From CBDFHV01 sp965247705 (GTDB lineage: Bacteria; Pseudomonadota; Alphaproteobacteria; Rhodospirillales; CAMCUA01), in NCBI GenBank assembly GCA_965247705.1, contig CBDFHV010000085.1, positions 1 through 64,000 of the forward strand: 64,000 nt of DNA, given 5' to 3'. Made by a program: the position numbers and the translations under genes. Below, piece after piece: positions 9,011-17,500 of this stretch. The notes under the pieces are model-generated. The model had not been told where the DNA came from. It did not search any database and saw nothing but the letters and a program-made list of their open reading frames with translations. Position 1 is the first letter of the stretch, and each line of letters starts with the position of its first letter.

Positions 9011-10062
9011 GAGCACTTTCACTTTAATTTGGTTCATATCCTGAGTTTGCAAAATAGTTGGCGCATTCGTTTGGCCTGATGGTGTTGATGATATCTCCGA
9101 TGGCGCGCCACAGGTCATCGATGGTTCGCACGGCGGCTTTTCTGAGCATCGCCTTGAGCTTTGCGAAGAACTGTTCGATCGGATTGAAGTCGGGTGAGTA
9201 GGCCGGCAGATAGGCCAGTTTGGCGCCCGCCGCCTCGATGGCCTCGCGTACGCCGGTGACTTTGTGTGAGGACAGGTTGTCCATGACGACGATGTCGCCT
9301 TGCGCCAGCGTCGGGACCAAACAACGTTCCACCCAGAGCCTGAAGATGGCGCCGTTCATCGGGCGATCAACGACGAACGGTGCGGCGATGCCATCGTGAC
9401 GCAGCCCGGCAACGAAGGTCATCGTCTTCCAGTGGCCATGCGGCACGGCGGCGACCAGACGCTCGCCGCGCCGGCACCGCCCGCGAAGGCGCGCCATCTT
9501 GGTGTTGGCACCGGTCTCGTCGATGAAGACCAGCCGGGTCGGGTCGAGCGCCGGCTGTTGCGCGCGCCACAATCGCCGGTTCTCGGCGACGTCAGGACGT
9601 TCCTGCTCGGCTGCGTGCGCGGTTTTTTTTAAAGCTGATGCCGTGACGATGGAAGAAGTTCCACAATCCCCCAATACTGCTCTTGACGCCCTTTTCCGAG
9701 CTCAACCGGGCAATGATCTCTTCAAGCGTGAGGTCCGGCGCCGCGTCGATCTGCGTCAACAACCAATCCTCATGAGGGTCAAGCTTCGAGCCCTTGGGTG
9801 CGCCCATCGCAGCCGCCTGAACGCTGCCCGTCTCCCGCCAGCGCCGAGCGTAGCGGATCGCCGAACTGACGCTGACGCCAAATCGCCTCGCCGCCTGGCG
9901 CCGCGAAGCCCCGCCATCAATCGCATCCACGATCCGTTGCCGAAGGTCTGCCGAGTAGGCTTTGCTCATCGGAAACTCCCTTTGCGAATCTATAACAAAG
10001 GGAATCAGAACAAGATCAGAATGGGAATCCCCTTTCTGAATCATCCTTCAATGAAATTGCTC
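9011..10062 (-). mobile_element. IS630-family insertion sequence (copy b), 1052 bp
   Basis: Bounded by TA at 9009-9010 (shared with the MITE) and 10063-10064. Ends read GAGCACTTTCAC and, inverted, GAGCAATTTCAT. These differ from the ends of copy a and of the MITE, so this is a separate IS630 subgroup. It carries a transposase in two overlapping frames. Confidence 0.9.
9024..9969 (-). CDS. IS630-family transposase made by programmed frameshift
   Basis: The first frame starts at 9969 (MSKAYSADLRQRIVDAI, preceded by AGGGAG) and carries the helix-turn-helix part (RRQAARRFGVSVSSAIRY). The second frame carries the DDE part (VFIDETGANT, VVMDNLSSHK, DFNPIEQFFAKLK). The frames overlap at an eight-A run on the minus strand, after HGISFKK, a classical slippery site. 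Joining the frames there gives one transposase of about 310 residues. The alternative is a sequencing or mutational frameshift, but two-frame organisation with an A-run is common in this family. Confidence 0.85.
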
Positions 10063-11199
10063 TAGCGCTGCCTGCCTCTGCGGCCCTATGCAACATTTTC
10101 ACCGATTCCGCAGCGTCCGGCGACCTTATGGCGAGGATAAATTGGGCGTCGGCGTCGCCCTGCTCAGCGGCCATACGGAACCACCTCCCTGCCTCGGCGT
10201 CGTCCCGCTCTACGCCCCGGCCGCTGGTGTACATGACGCCGAGGTTGAACTGGGCGTCGGAATTTCCTTGTTCGGCGGCCTTGCGATACCAATTCAACGC
10301 CTCGACGTAATCCTGGGGCACGCCCCGACCCTCGTCGTATAATAGGCCGAGGCGGTTCTGAGCTGCGGCTTCACCTGCCTCGGCAGTCGTGCGTACCCAC
10401 TGTATAAGGCCCGGGCTCACTTTAGCGAACTCGCCGTAGCCCTGCTCGGCGGCTTTGAGATACCACGTCATCGCCGTCGCGTGGTTCTGCGGCACACCAT
10501 GGCCGTTGGAGTACATGAGGCCGAGGCTGTTCTGGGCGGCGGGGTAACCCTGTTCGGCGGCCTTGCGATACCACTTCGCTGCCTCGGCGTAGTCTTGCGG
10601 CACGCCCTGGCCGTTGGCGTACATGACGCCCAGGTTGTACTGGGCCTGGGCGACACCCTGCTCGGCGGACTTGCGGTACCACCTCACCGCCTCGGCGAGG
10701 TCCTGGGATACGCCTTGGCCCCGCTCGTACATGCCGCCGAGGAGGGTCTGGGCGCCGGCAAACCCCTGCTCGGCCGCCTTGCGGAACCAGCGGATGGCCT
10801 CGGCGTCGTCCTGGGGCACACCCTGGCCTTTGAAGTACATGACGCCGAGGAGGGTCTGGGCGCCGGCAAACCCCTGCTCGGCCGCCTTGCGGAACCAGCG
10901 GATGGCCTCGGCGTCGTCCTGGGGCACACCCTGGCCTTTGAAGTACATGACGCCGAGGCCGAACTGGGCCTTGGCGTCGCCCTGCTCGGCCAACGGTCGC
11001 CATTCACGGAGCGCGGTGGCGAAGTCACCGCGTCGCGATGCAGCCAGTCCGTCTTCGAAGTCGGCCCAGGCAGGCGTTGTCAACAGGATGGTGATGACGG
11101 CGACGAGCCATTTCATGGCGTCCCCCATTTCTTGCAGACCAGAAGGCCTCTGAGGCGCATTTTAAGGCCCCTGTGGCGGCGTTGGGGAAATTGTCGCCC

Positions 11200-11219
11200 G
11201 GGGGGGGGGGGGGGGGGGG
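11200..11219 (+). repeat. Homopolymer run of 20 G
   Basis: Twenty consecutive G lie 72 bp upstream of the start codon of Sel1 member A (minus strand, so a C tract when read with the gene). Long G/C tracts near promoters are classic phase-variation sites, but such a tract is also a frequent assembly or sequencing error point. Confidence 0.9.
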
Positions 11220-11585
11220 CCGCCGAGAGGCTCGTCCTGGCCGTCACCATGTTGCCGGAACGGCAGGCGCGGCTGCTATGAGGGCGGTCCTCGTGGTGGG
11301 CCTTAACGGACTTTTCGGCAGCCCTTACGCGTGCGGTGGACCGTCGTCGGCATGTCAGGTTTTATCAGGTTGCGCGGTCCTGGCGGTCCCGCCTGGCAAC
11401 CTTAGCAATTCTCAACATATCCGAGGGCGTGGACCGTCTGCCAATGTCAACAATTGTTAACGGGGCGCACCCGTTTTATAGGTGAAAATAGCTGCGCCAC
11501 AAATGGAATTTAGATAATAGGGGCAGGCGCTTAGCCGCAATCAGTTGTACCGGCCGCAGCCGCTTGTCAGGCTCATTGCGGAGCT
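11220..11585. other. Spacer with no recognisable gene
   Basis: No frame here shows convincing coding character. The base composition drops below that of the flanks after 11400 (runs such as CAACATATCC and TTTAGATAATAGGGG). It separates the Sel1 array from the fragment at 11586. Confidence 0.5.
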
Positions 11586-11711
11586 TCAGTGCGTCTTGCG
11601 TGCCGTCGCCCAGTTCAGAGTGTCATCGCTTTTGCCGGCAAGCGACGGCATTGCGAACAGACTCAAGACAAATGCTGATGCGAGTATTTTTGAAGGTGAT
11701 TGTTTGAGCAT
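11586..11711 (-). pseudogene. N-terminal remnant of an ABC solute-binding protein
   Basis: An ATG at 11711, preceded by AGGGAG, opens a 41-residue frame. It has a clear Sec signal (SKILASAFVLSLFAMPSLA) followed by GKSDDTLNWATARKTH and a stop. The mature start resembles the beginning of family 5 (dipeptide/oligopeptide type) binding proteins, which read ADDTLxWAT. The rest of such a protein (about 480 residues) is missing; the downstream frames are not recognisable. This is inferred from motif resemblance only. Confidence 0.5.
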
Positions 11712-11980
11712 GACAGTCTCCCTATTATATCGATGCCTGGATAACTGGCGATGTCCCATGGCACGGCAAGAATTTAAGCCTACTATGCCACAGGTACGTG
11801 ACCCAGGTATTCGCTGCCGGAAGAAGCGAGACATTCCCGGGCGAGATATAGTTCACGAGGCGATTTCATGCGGTCGAATGCCGCTCTAATGCGCAGATAC
11901 AAAAATGCTTGGAGGCGAAAATTGAGGCGAATTACGAACCTGGAAATTCGGGTGGACGCGTTACCCCGACAACCACATTC

Positions 11981-12016
11981 TGAGGTCAAGGGTTCGCCTC
12001 CCGTCGGCCCCACCAT
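11981..12016 (+). other. Possible tRNA 3-prime-end fragment
   Basis: The stretch AGGTCAAGGGTTCGCCTCCC followed by GTCGGCCCCACCA has a variable-loop-like AGGTC, a T-loop (GGTTCGCCTCC), a 7-base acceptor strand, a discriminator A and CCA. No matching 5-prime half is found upstream. Such fragments can mark former integration sites of mobile elements. One T-stem pair is mismatched, so this may be chance. Confidence 0.3.
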
Positions 12017-12121
12017 TTTCGCCGTGAGTCCGGTTAATCTCGCCCAGCCCTTCGCTCATGTCGTAGATGTGCGCGCCAGGGGACAGGCACCGTTCCCTCA
12101 AACGATGTGCGGGAGGTCCCC

Positions 12122-12412
12122 ATGGCGAAAGTGGTGATGATCGCCGAGTACACCCTGGCGGCGAACAGTCAGGACAGGTTCGAGGCCCTGATGCGCGAGT
12201 ATGCGCGAAGCGCGCTCGAGCACTTCGCGCACTTCGAACAATTCGACGTTCTGTTGTCCCGGGACGACCCCAACCGGGCGTTCGTCTACGAGGTGTTCGC
12301 CGACGATGCGGCGTATCAGGCGTACAAGACGTCGGGCTGGGTCGACCGGGTTCGCGATACCTACGCCGACATCGTCACCGACCGGCGCATTACACGCTGT
12401 CTGCGGCCCTAA
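12122..12412 (+). CDS. Antibiotic biosynthesis monooxygenase (ABM) fold protein
   Basis: A 96-residue protein starting MAKVVMIAEYTL; the ATG at 12122 follows GGGAGG at good spacing, so the in-frame ATG 15 bp upstream is not preferred. The pattern (beta strand, RFEALMREYARSALE helix, FDVLLSRDDPNRAFVYEVFADDAAYQAYKTS) matches the dimeric ferredoxin-like ABM/YgiN family, small cofactor-free oxygenases or quinol-handling proteins. The AYQAYKTS helix is the family signature. It stands alone beside a decayed phnE tail. Substrate unknown. Confidence 0.8.
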   Translation: MAKVVMIAEYTLAANSQDRFEALMREYARSALEHFAHFEQFDVLLSRDDPNRAFVYEVFADDAAYQAYKTSGWVDRVRDTYADIVTDRRITRCLRP

Positions 12413-12413
12413 A

Positions 12414-12665
12414 TCAGATGATGGCGTGGCGCACCTTGGCCGACACCCATTCGCTGACCACCACCGTGGCAACGATCAACAGCAGGATTACCGACACCTG
12501 AGTCCACGCCAAAGTCGTGATGGAGGCGTTGAGTTGCAGGCCGATACCGCCGGCGCCGACCAGTCCCAGCACGGTGGATTCGCGAATGTTGATATCCCAG
12601 CGGAAGACGGTGATGCCGGCGTACGCGATCGCGCGAGGAAAATCGACGGAATCGGTGGAAACGCG
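12414..12665 (-). pseudogene. C-terminal remnant of a PhnE-type phosphonate ABC permease
   Basis: The minus-strand frame reads RWDINIRESTVLGLVGAGG, then IGLQLNASI, a hydrophobic segment (VSVILLLIVATVVVSEWVSA) and a stop at 12414. This matches the conserved EAA-loop and last membrane helix of phosphonate permease PhnE. Upstream of about 12665 the frame loses similarity and there is no start codon or the other five helices. The stop lies two bases beyond that of the ABM gene on the other strand. It is a truncated relic and cannot make a permease. Confidence 0.75.
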
Positions 12666-12681
12666 ACTCTGTTGGAGCCGT

Positions 12682-13179
12682 CTATTGCACCGAGATGACG
12701 CCGTGGTGCACGCCCACCGGGATGGTATAGGTCATCAGGAAATCGGTTTCGTAGTCGTAGCTGTCCGGCTCCCCCGTCACCCCCCGCACATCGAGGGTGC
12801 CGAGCGCCGGCACGGCAACGGCGGTCATGCAGGCGTCCAAGGGCGCCGGGTTGCCGTCGCCGACGGCGACCACCTGGACGCTCCGGAAGAATTTGCGCGC
12901 CTTAAGGGCGTGGCTCCGGTCGTCCTTGTTGACGAGGCGGATCACGGACGGCGAGCGGGGATGAAAGTGAACGAGAGCGGGGGTGAACTCGTTGTCGTCG
13001 ATGACGATCTCGCGCACCGTCGCCGTTTCCCAGTCAACATCCGAGATCTGGGCCGTACGGTTTTCGCATTTCTCCAGCAACGACAGCCAAGCGCCGTCCG
13101 TTTCGGCGCAGCCCGCGACAGCGGTGCCCAGGGCCGCGACCAGAATCAATCGACCGATACCAGAACCGTGCCGTCTCAT
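12682..13179 (-). CDS. Cupredoxin-like lipoprotein
   Basis: The start at 13179 (MRRHGSGIGRL, preceded by GGGAGATC) is preferred over a longer frame. A signal with lipobox AVAGC gives a lipoprotein. The mature part has two sequences typical of cupredoxin-like domains: EIVIDDNEFTPALVHFHP (edge strand) and VIRLVNKDDRSHALKARKFF. An HHG near the C-terminus could supply metal ligands, but a full type-1 copper set (His, Cys, His, Met) is not evident. A CAETD start and a Cys at LDACMTA are the only cysteines after the signal apart from KCEN. It may bind copper or only keep the fold. Confidence 0.65.
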   Translation of the reverse strand: MRRHGSGIGRLILVAALGTAVAGCAETDGAWLSLLEKCENRTAQISDVDWETATVREIVIDDNEFTPALVHFHPRSPSVIRLVNKDDRSHALKARKFFRSVQVVAVGDGNPAPLDACMTAVAVPALGTLDVRGVTGEPDSYDYETDFLMTYTIPVGVHHGVISVQ

Positions 13180-13332
13180 GGTGATCTCCCTCTCCCCGCG
13201 CGGGCATCCCCCGCCGCGCCGCGCGAACCCTACCAGCATGGGACTCAAAGTCAAAGTCCAAACATGGAATCAAGCACTTGGCCCGAACCGCGTGAAGTTG
13301 CCTGTCCCCGCGGCCTGTGCGAGGGTGGCGCC

Positions 13333-14268
13333 ATGGTTCAACCCATGTTCATGGCCGAAAACGATCTGGACCGGGGCGCCGCCTTGCGCCGCGACGACGC
13401 CTGGATCCGCGCCCGCCTGGACGATCCCGTCAGCCGGTTCGTCCCGGTGTGGCGCAACCGAAGCCTGGTGCGGGAAGGCAATCCCTATCGGGCAGCCATA
13501 TTTGACGGCGACGGGGGCCGCCGGCTCTTGGAACAGGCGGCGCCTTGGGCACTGCTGTCCGTCGAGGATGGCATCGCCACTTTCGCGGTGGACGTCTCCC
13601 ATCGAAACGAGGCGTCCCTGTCGCCCTTGATCGACGGCGCGATCCCCCTCGACCTGCGGGAAATCGGGCCCCTGGTGGACGCCCGCGACGGCTCGCTGCT
13701 GGCCCTGGCCCGGGCCATTACCTATTGGCACAACCACAATCCCTTCTGTTCCGCCTGCGGCAGTCCCACGATCAGCATCCAGGGGGGCTTCGCCCGCCGC
13801 TGCACCAGCGGGAAATGCGACCGCCAGCACTTTCCGCGCACGGACCCGGCGGTGATCATGTTGGTGACCCGGCCCGGACCGGCCGGTGGCCTGTGCCTGT
13901 TGGGTCGCCAGGCCGCCTGGCCGGAAGGCCGCTTTTCGACCCTGGCCGGCTTCGTCGAGCCGGGGGAGACCCTGGAAGGCGCCGTCGCCCGCGAGGTCTA
14001 CGAAGAGACCGGCGTGCGCATCACCGACGTCCGTTACCAGAGCTCCCAGCCATGGCCCTTCCCCGCCTCGCTGATGCTGGGGTTCCGGGCCCGTGCCGTC
14101 AGCGCGGAGATCTCCCTCAACGACGAGGAGCTCCAGGACGCCCGCTGGTTCACCCGGGACGAGGTGCTCCGCTTCGAGGAATTGGGATTTCAGTTGCCCC
14201 GCGGCGGCTCCATCTCCCGCTGGCTGGTCTCCGCATGGCTCGACGAAGACCCGGACCGCAACGTTTAA
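13333..14268 (+). CDS. nudC: NAD(+)/NADH diphosphatase (Nudix)
   Basis: A 311-residue protein that hydrolyses NAD(H) to NMN(H) and AMP and can remove NAD caps from RNA. An N-terminal NUDIX-like domain (1-130) is followed by a zinc ribbon (Cys139, Cys142, Cys157, Cys162) and the Nudix box starting at Gly206 (GFVEPGETLEGAVAREVYEE). The NADH-specific motif SQPWPFPAS follows the box. Length and domain order fit the family. The ATG at 13333 follows GAGGGTGG; a second Met at residue 6 is possible. It is followed after 28 bp by the BKACE gene. Confidence 0.92.
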   Translation: MVQPMFMAENDLDRGAALRRDDAWIRARLDDPVSRFVPVWRNRSLVREGNPYRAAIFDGDGGRRLLEQAAPWALLSVEDGIATFAVDVSHRNEASLSPLIDGAIPLDLREIGPLVDARDGSLLALARAITYWHNHNPFCSACGSPTISIQGGFARRCTSGKCDRQHFPRTDPAVIMLVTRPGPAGGLCLLGRQAAWPEGRFSTLAGFVEPGETLEGAVAREVYEETGVRITDVRYQSSQPWPFPASLMLGFRARAVSAEISLNDEELQDARWFTRDEVLRFEELGFQLPRGGSISRWLVSAWLDEDPDRNV

Positions 14269-14296
14269 CCACGGCAATCGCCAAGAGGAGGACATC

Positions 14297-15226
14297 GTGG
14301 CCGACAAGGTCATCATCACCTGCGCGGTGACAGGCTCCATCCACACGCCCACCATGTCGCCGCACCTGCCGATCACCCCCGACGAGGTCGCGCAAGAAGC
14401 GGTGGCCGCGGCCGAGGCCGGGGCGGCGATCCTGCACTTGCACGCCCGCGATCCCAAGGACGGCCGACCGACTCCGGACCCGGCGGTCTTCATGGAATTC
14501 CTGCCGCGCATCAAGCAGGCCAGCGACGCGGTGGTGAACATCACCACTGGTGGCGGCCACGGCATGTCCCTGGAGGACCGGCTGGCGGCGCCGCTGCGCG
14601 CCAGCCCGGAGATGTGCTCCCTCAACATGGGGTCCATGAACTTCGGGCTCTTTCCCATGCTGGACCGCTACCCTTCGTTCCAGCACGACTGGGAGCCCAC
14701 GTACCTGGAGGCCTCGCGGGACTTCATATTCCGCAACACGTTCAAGGACATCGAGCATATCCTCATGGAACTGGGGGAGGGGTGCGGCACCCGCTTCGAG
14801 TTCGAATGCTACGACGTGGGGCACCTCTATACCCTGGCCCACTTTCTTGATCGGGGTCTGGTCAAGCCGCCCCTCTTTGTCCAGACCATCTTCGGCATCC
14901 TGGGCGGGATCGGGCCGGACCCGGACAACGTGGTCTTTATGCGCCGCACTGCCGACCGGCTGTTCGGCAAGGACTACGCATGGTCGATCCTGGCCGCCGG
15001 CCGCCACCAGATGGGCCTCTGCACCATGGGCGCCGTCATGGGCGGCAACGTCCGCGTCGGCCTGGAGGACAGCCTTTATGCCGGCAAGGGAAAGCTGGCC
15101 GAGAGCAACGCCGAACAGGTGGCCAAGATCCGCCGCATTCTGGAAGAGCTGTCCCTCGAGATCGCGGACCCGAAAGAAGCGCGGTCCATGCTCGACCTGA
15201 AGGGCGGCGACCAAGTTACCTTTTAG
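14297..15226 (+). CDS. BKACE-family beta-keto acid cleavage enzyme (DUF849)
   Basis: A 309-residue TIM-barrel protein starting at GTG 14297, which follows AGGAGG. The family condenses a beta-keto acid with acetyl-CoA and releases acetoacetate and a new CoA ester; the founding member is 3-keto-5-aminohexanoate cleavage enzyme (Kce). Zinc ligands His47 and His49 are seen in ILHLHARD, with the GMSLEDR and CTMGAVMGGNVRVGLEDSL motifs conserved. The next gene, an FAD amino-acid oxidase type protein, starts 3 bp after its stop, so the two are probably one operon acting on an amino or imino acid. The actual substrate cannot be read from sequence. Confidence 0.88.
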   Translation: MADKVIITCAVTGSIHTPTMSPHLPITPDEVAQEAVAAAEAGAAILHLHARDPKDGRPTPDPAVFMEFLPRIKQASDAVVNITTGGGHGMSLEDRLAAPLRASPEMCSLNMGSMNFGLFPMLDRYPSFQHDWEPTYLEASRDFIFRNTFKDIEHILMELGEGCGTRFEFECYDVGHLYTLAHFLDRGLVKPPLFVQTIFGILGGIGPDPDNVVFMRRTADRLFGKDYAWSILAAGRHQMGLCTMGAVMGGNVRVGLEDSLYAGKGKLAESNAEQVAKIRRILEELSLEIADPKEARSMLDLKGGDQVTF

Positions 15227-15228
15227 GG

Positions 15229-16344
15229 GTGCCGATCCTGCCCCGCGAGGTCGAGACGGTCGTCGTCGGCGCCGGCGTCGCCGGCCTGACAACGGCGCTG
15301 CATCTGGCCAGGGCCGGCCGCGAGGTGCTGGTTATGGAGCGGGGCGAGCCGTTCCGCGAGGGTTCGGGCGCCAACGCCGGCACCCTGGCGCTGCAAAACA
15401 AAAAGCTGTCGCTGCTGCTTTTTTATCGGGAAGCCAACCGGGAGTGGGACCGGCTAGCCGCCGACCTGGGCGGGGACATTGGCCACAACCGTCCGGGCGG
15501 GTTGCGGCTGGCGGAAACCGACGAGGAAATCGCGGCCTTGCGCGCCGACCGGGAGGGGCAGATCGCGTTGGGCGTGGAGACGGCGTGGCTCGACGGCAAC
15601 GAACTTCGCGCCCGCTATCCCTGGCTGGGGGAGCAGGTGCGGAGCGCCACCTTCTGCGCCGAGGACGGCTACGCCAGTCCGCTGCTGGCTGGTGAGGCAT
15701 TGCTGCGGGCGGTCAACGCCGCCGGCGCGCGGGTGGTCCATCCGGTCATTCTTGTGGGCGCGGCGGACAATGGCCGGAGCTGGCGCCTGTCCACCTCGGC
15801 GGGCCCCATTTATTGTCGCCATGTGGTGATCGCCGCGGGCCCGTGGGCGGGACGTCTGGCCCGACTGTTCGGCGCCCATCTGCCGGTGGACGGTCACATC
15901 AACATGCTGACGGTGACCGAGCGCGCAAGGCCCCTTTTGGACGCTGTTGTCACCCATATCGGGGGCCGACTGACCATGAAGCAGTTCGCCAACGGCACGT
16001 GCCTGGTCGGCGGCGGCTGGCGCGGCCAGGGCGACATGGACCGGGGCATCAAGGAGCTGTTCTATCCCCGCCTGGTCGGCAACCTGAAGCTGGCCACCCG
16101 GGTGGTGCCGCCCTTGCGCCAGGTCAAGGCGATGCGCCACTGGGCGGGCTACGAAGCCGAGACCCCGGACGGCGCTCCCGTGGTCGGCGCGCTGCCGGGC
16201 AAGGATCGGCTGTTCGTTGCCGTCCCCGCGGGCGCCGGTTTCACCGCCGGCGCCCTGATCGCGCGGGCCGCCGCCGATGCGGTGCTGGGCCGCAGCTTGG
16301 CGGAGGTGGTGCGAGACTTCTCGCCGGCCCGCTTCGTGGCGTGA
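15229..16344 (+). CDS. FAD-dependent oxidoreductase (glycine/D-amino-acid oxidase family)
   Basis: A 371-residue protein starting at GTG 15229. The N-terminal Rossmann motif is VVVGAGVAGLTTALHLARAG with ERGEPFREGSGANAGT, typical of the DAO family. A second FAD contact lies near the C-terminus (VVGALPGKDRLFVAVPAGAGFTAG). It is predicted soluble. It probably oxidises an amine or amino acid to an imine or keto acid. It is tightly coupled to the upstream BKACE gene, so it may supply or consume that enzyme's keto acid. The substrate is unknown. Confidence 0.85.
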   Translation: MPILPREVETVVVGAGVAGLTTALHLARAGREVLVMERGEPFREGSGANAGTLALQNKKLSLLLFYREANREWDRLAADLGGDIGHNRPGGLRLAETDEEIAALRADREGQIALGVETAWLDGNELRARYPWLGEQVRSATFCAEDGYASPLLAGEALLRAVNAAGARVVHPVILVGAADNGRSWRLSTSAGPIYCRHVVIAAGPWAGRLARLFGAHLPVDGHINMLTVTERARPLLDAVVTHIGGRLTMKQFANGTCLVGGGWRGQGDMDRGIKELFYPRLVGNLKLATRVVPPLRQVKAMRHWAGYEAETPDGAPVVGALPGKDRLFVAVPAGAGFTAGALIARAAADAVLGRSLAEVVRDFSPARFVA

Positions 16345-16370
16345 AGGCGGAGACAATACCGAGGACATTG

Positions 16371-17053
16371 TGAGCCACGACCACATTCAGTGGCGGGACA
16401 GCTACGACAGCCGCTTCGACACCATCGACGGCCACCATCGGAAATTGATCGGGCTGATCAACGGGGTCATGGATCGCCTGGCGGCCGACTGCCCCGTCAG
16501 CGACATCCGCTACTATCTGGCCGAAATTCACCATTTGATCGAGACTCACTTCCAGGAAGAGGAGGTGGTCATGCGGTCCATCCGCTTCGCCGGCTACGCG
16601 GCCCACAAGTCGGACCACGACCGCCTGCTGCTGGAGATCCGCGACCTCATCCGCATGGCCACCGAAGATCGGCTGTCCATGAGCAAGGGCGCGCTGGCTT
16701 CGGCCATGGACGACTGGTTCTCCGTACACTTCCGCACCTACGACCGGGCATTTCACTACCTGAGCCCCGAGGAAACCGAGGCAGAACTTCCGTCGGGGTC
16801 AGGAAAAAACCGCCGGTGGCGGGATCGCCGAACAGGTCCAGCGCCCGGTCCGTCCACGTCATGGCCCAAGCCAGGTAAGTATCGCTGCCCGTCGCCTCAT
16901 AGAGCCGCAGCGCCGCCCGGGCCAGGGCCCCGTGGTCGTCGAGGATCGCCGTCGACCCGTCGCCGGAATCCGCGTGGCGCAGTCGGCCGTCGCCCTCCAG
17001 CAGGTCCACGACCGCTTCGAACGCCCAGCGGCCGGGACGATAATGCGTTGTAA
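16371..17053 (+). CDS. Bacteriohemerythrin with an abnormal C-terminal extension
   Basis: It starts at GTG 16371 (MSHDHIQWRDSYDSRFDTID). Residues 1-135 form a four-helix hemerythrin domain with the ligands of a di-iron O2-binding site: HHRKL, HHLIETHFQEEE, HKSDHD and DWFSVHFRTYD. After about residue 139 (SPEETEAE) the sequence turns into low-complexity Arg/Pro/Gly residues (GPAPGPSTSW, PPGPGPRGRR) to the stop at 17053. That tail is the antisense of a broken DUF255-type gene, so the natural stop was lost when that fragment was joined here. A working domain with a junk tail is likely. Confidence 0.8.
16790..17040 (-). pseudogene. Internal fragment of a DUF255/YyaL-type protein
   Basis: The minus-strand frame reads RPGRWAFEAVVDLLEGDG, RLRHADSGDG, STAILDDHGALARAALRLYE, ATGSDTYLAW and RALDLFGDPATGGFFLT. 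This is the hallmark of the six-hairpin C-terminal region of thioredoxin-domain DUF255 proteins. No start codon, thioredoxin domain or C-terminus is present. It overlaps the tail of the hemerythrin frame antisense. It is a relic left by deletion or rearrangement. Confidence 0.7.
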
Positions 17054-17404
17054 CTTTGACGGCGGATTCCGCGTACCTGAGATGGTTAAGATGCGGCCCG
17101 TGATCGTAATCAGTCCGAGAATCTCAGTTCGCCATCGGCTGTGTACTGTGGTCCCGCTTAGCACTGATCCTCCGGTGCCAAAATGCCATATCATTATGAA
17201 TTGAATACTATTGATCCGCCCCTACTTAAATCTTATCATGAGGAGCCAAATTGGATTAAAGGGGATATGATAGTAGCCGTAAGTTTTGAGCGTCTTGATT
17301 TCCTGAGATACGGGAAAGATATTAGCGGGAAGAGAATATATAGGTTTGAGATCTTGCCAGACAACGATATTCGCGGGATTCGTAGATGCGTTCTAAACAG
17401 CCTA

Positions 17405-17497
17405 GTGTTGCGATTCTAACATTTGGTTCCTGAGCCCGGGGGTGAAGGTCGCAGTTTGCGTAGATTTAATGGGAACGAAATGTCTCGATCGGAACAC
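17405..17497 (+). mobile_element. 93-bp MITE, copy 3 (intact)
   Basis: Identical over 93 bp to the copy at 8916-9008, same orientation. TA at 17403-17404 and 17498-17499. The right-hand CTAG (17497-17500) was then used as target by the neighbouring IS1380-family element. Confidence 0.95.
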
Positions 17498-17500
17498 TAG

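Larger units (their letters stand above)
8645..11128 (-). pseudogene. Long Sel1-repeat secreted protein (member A) split by MITE and a second IS630-family element
   Basis: The 5-prime piece (11128 to 10065) encodes the signal MKWLVAVITILLTTPAWA (preceded by MGDA) and about eight Sel1 repeats. The 3-prime piece (8913 to 8645) encodes the last repeat and the tail MTPDQVEEAERLAREWKPKQE. Between them, a MITE and an IS630-family element sit side by side, sharing TA dinucleotides. Removing both with the extra TAs gives 445 codons in frame, with GSA-SAQVGLGF across the join exactly as in the uninterrupted homologous part of member D. The residues RAISLKDDSERGFPF at the end of the current ORF come from the element. 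Confidence 0.9.

Noticed and set aside
12517..14268. A 583-residue frame as one protein ending in NudC
   Set aside because: The N-terminal 270 residues are antisense to phnE and the cupredoxin-like gene; NudC starts at 13333.
16790..17053. A functional C-terminal domain of the hemerythrin
   Set aside because: Low-complexity residues arise from the antisense of a recognisable DUF255 relic.
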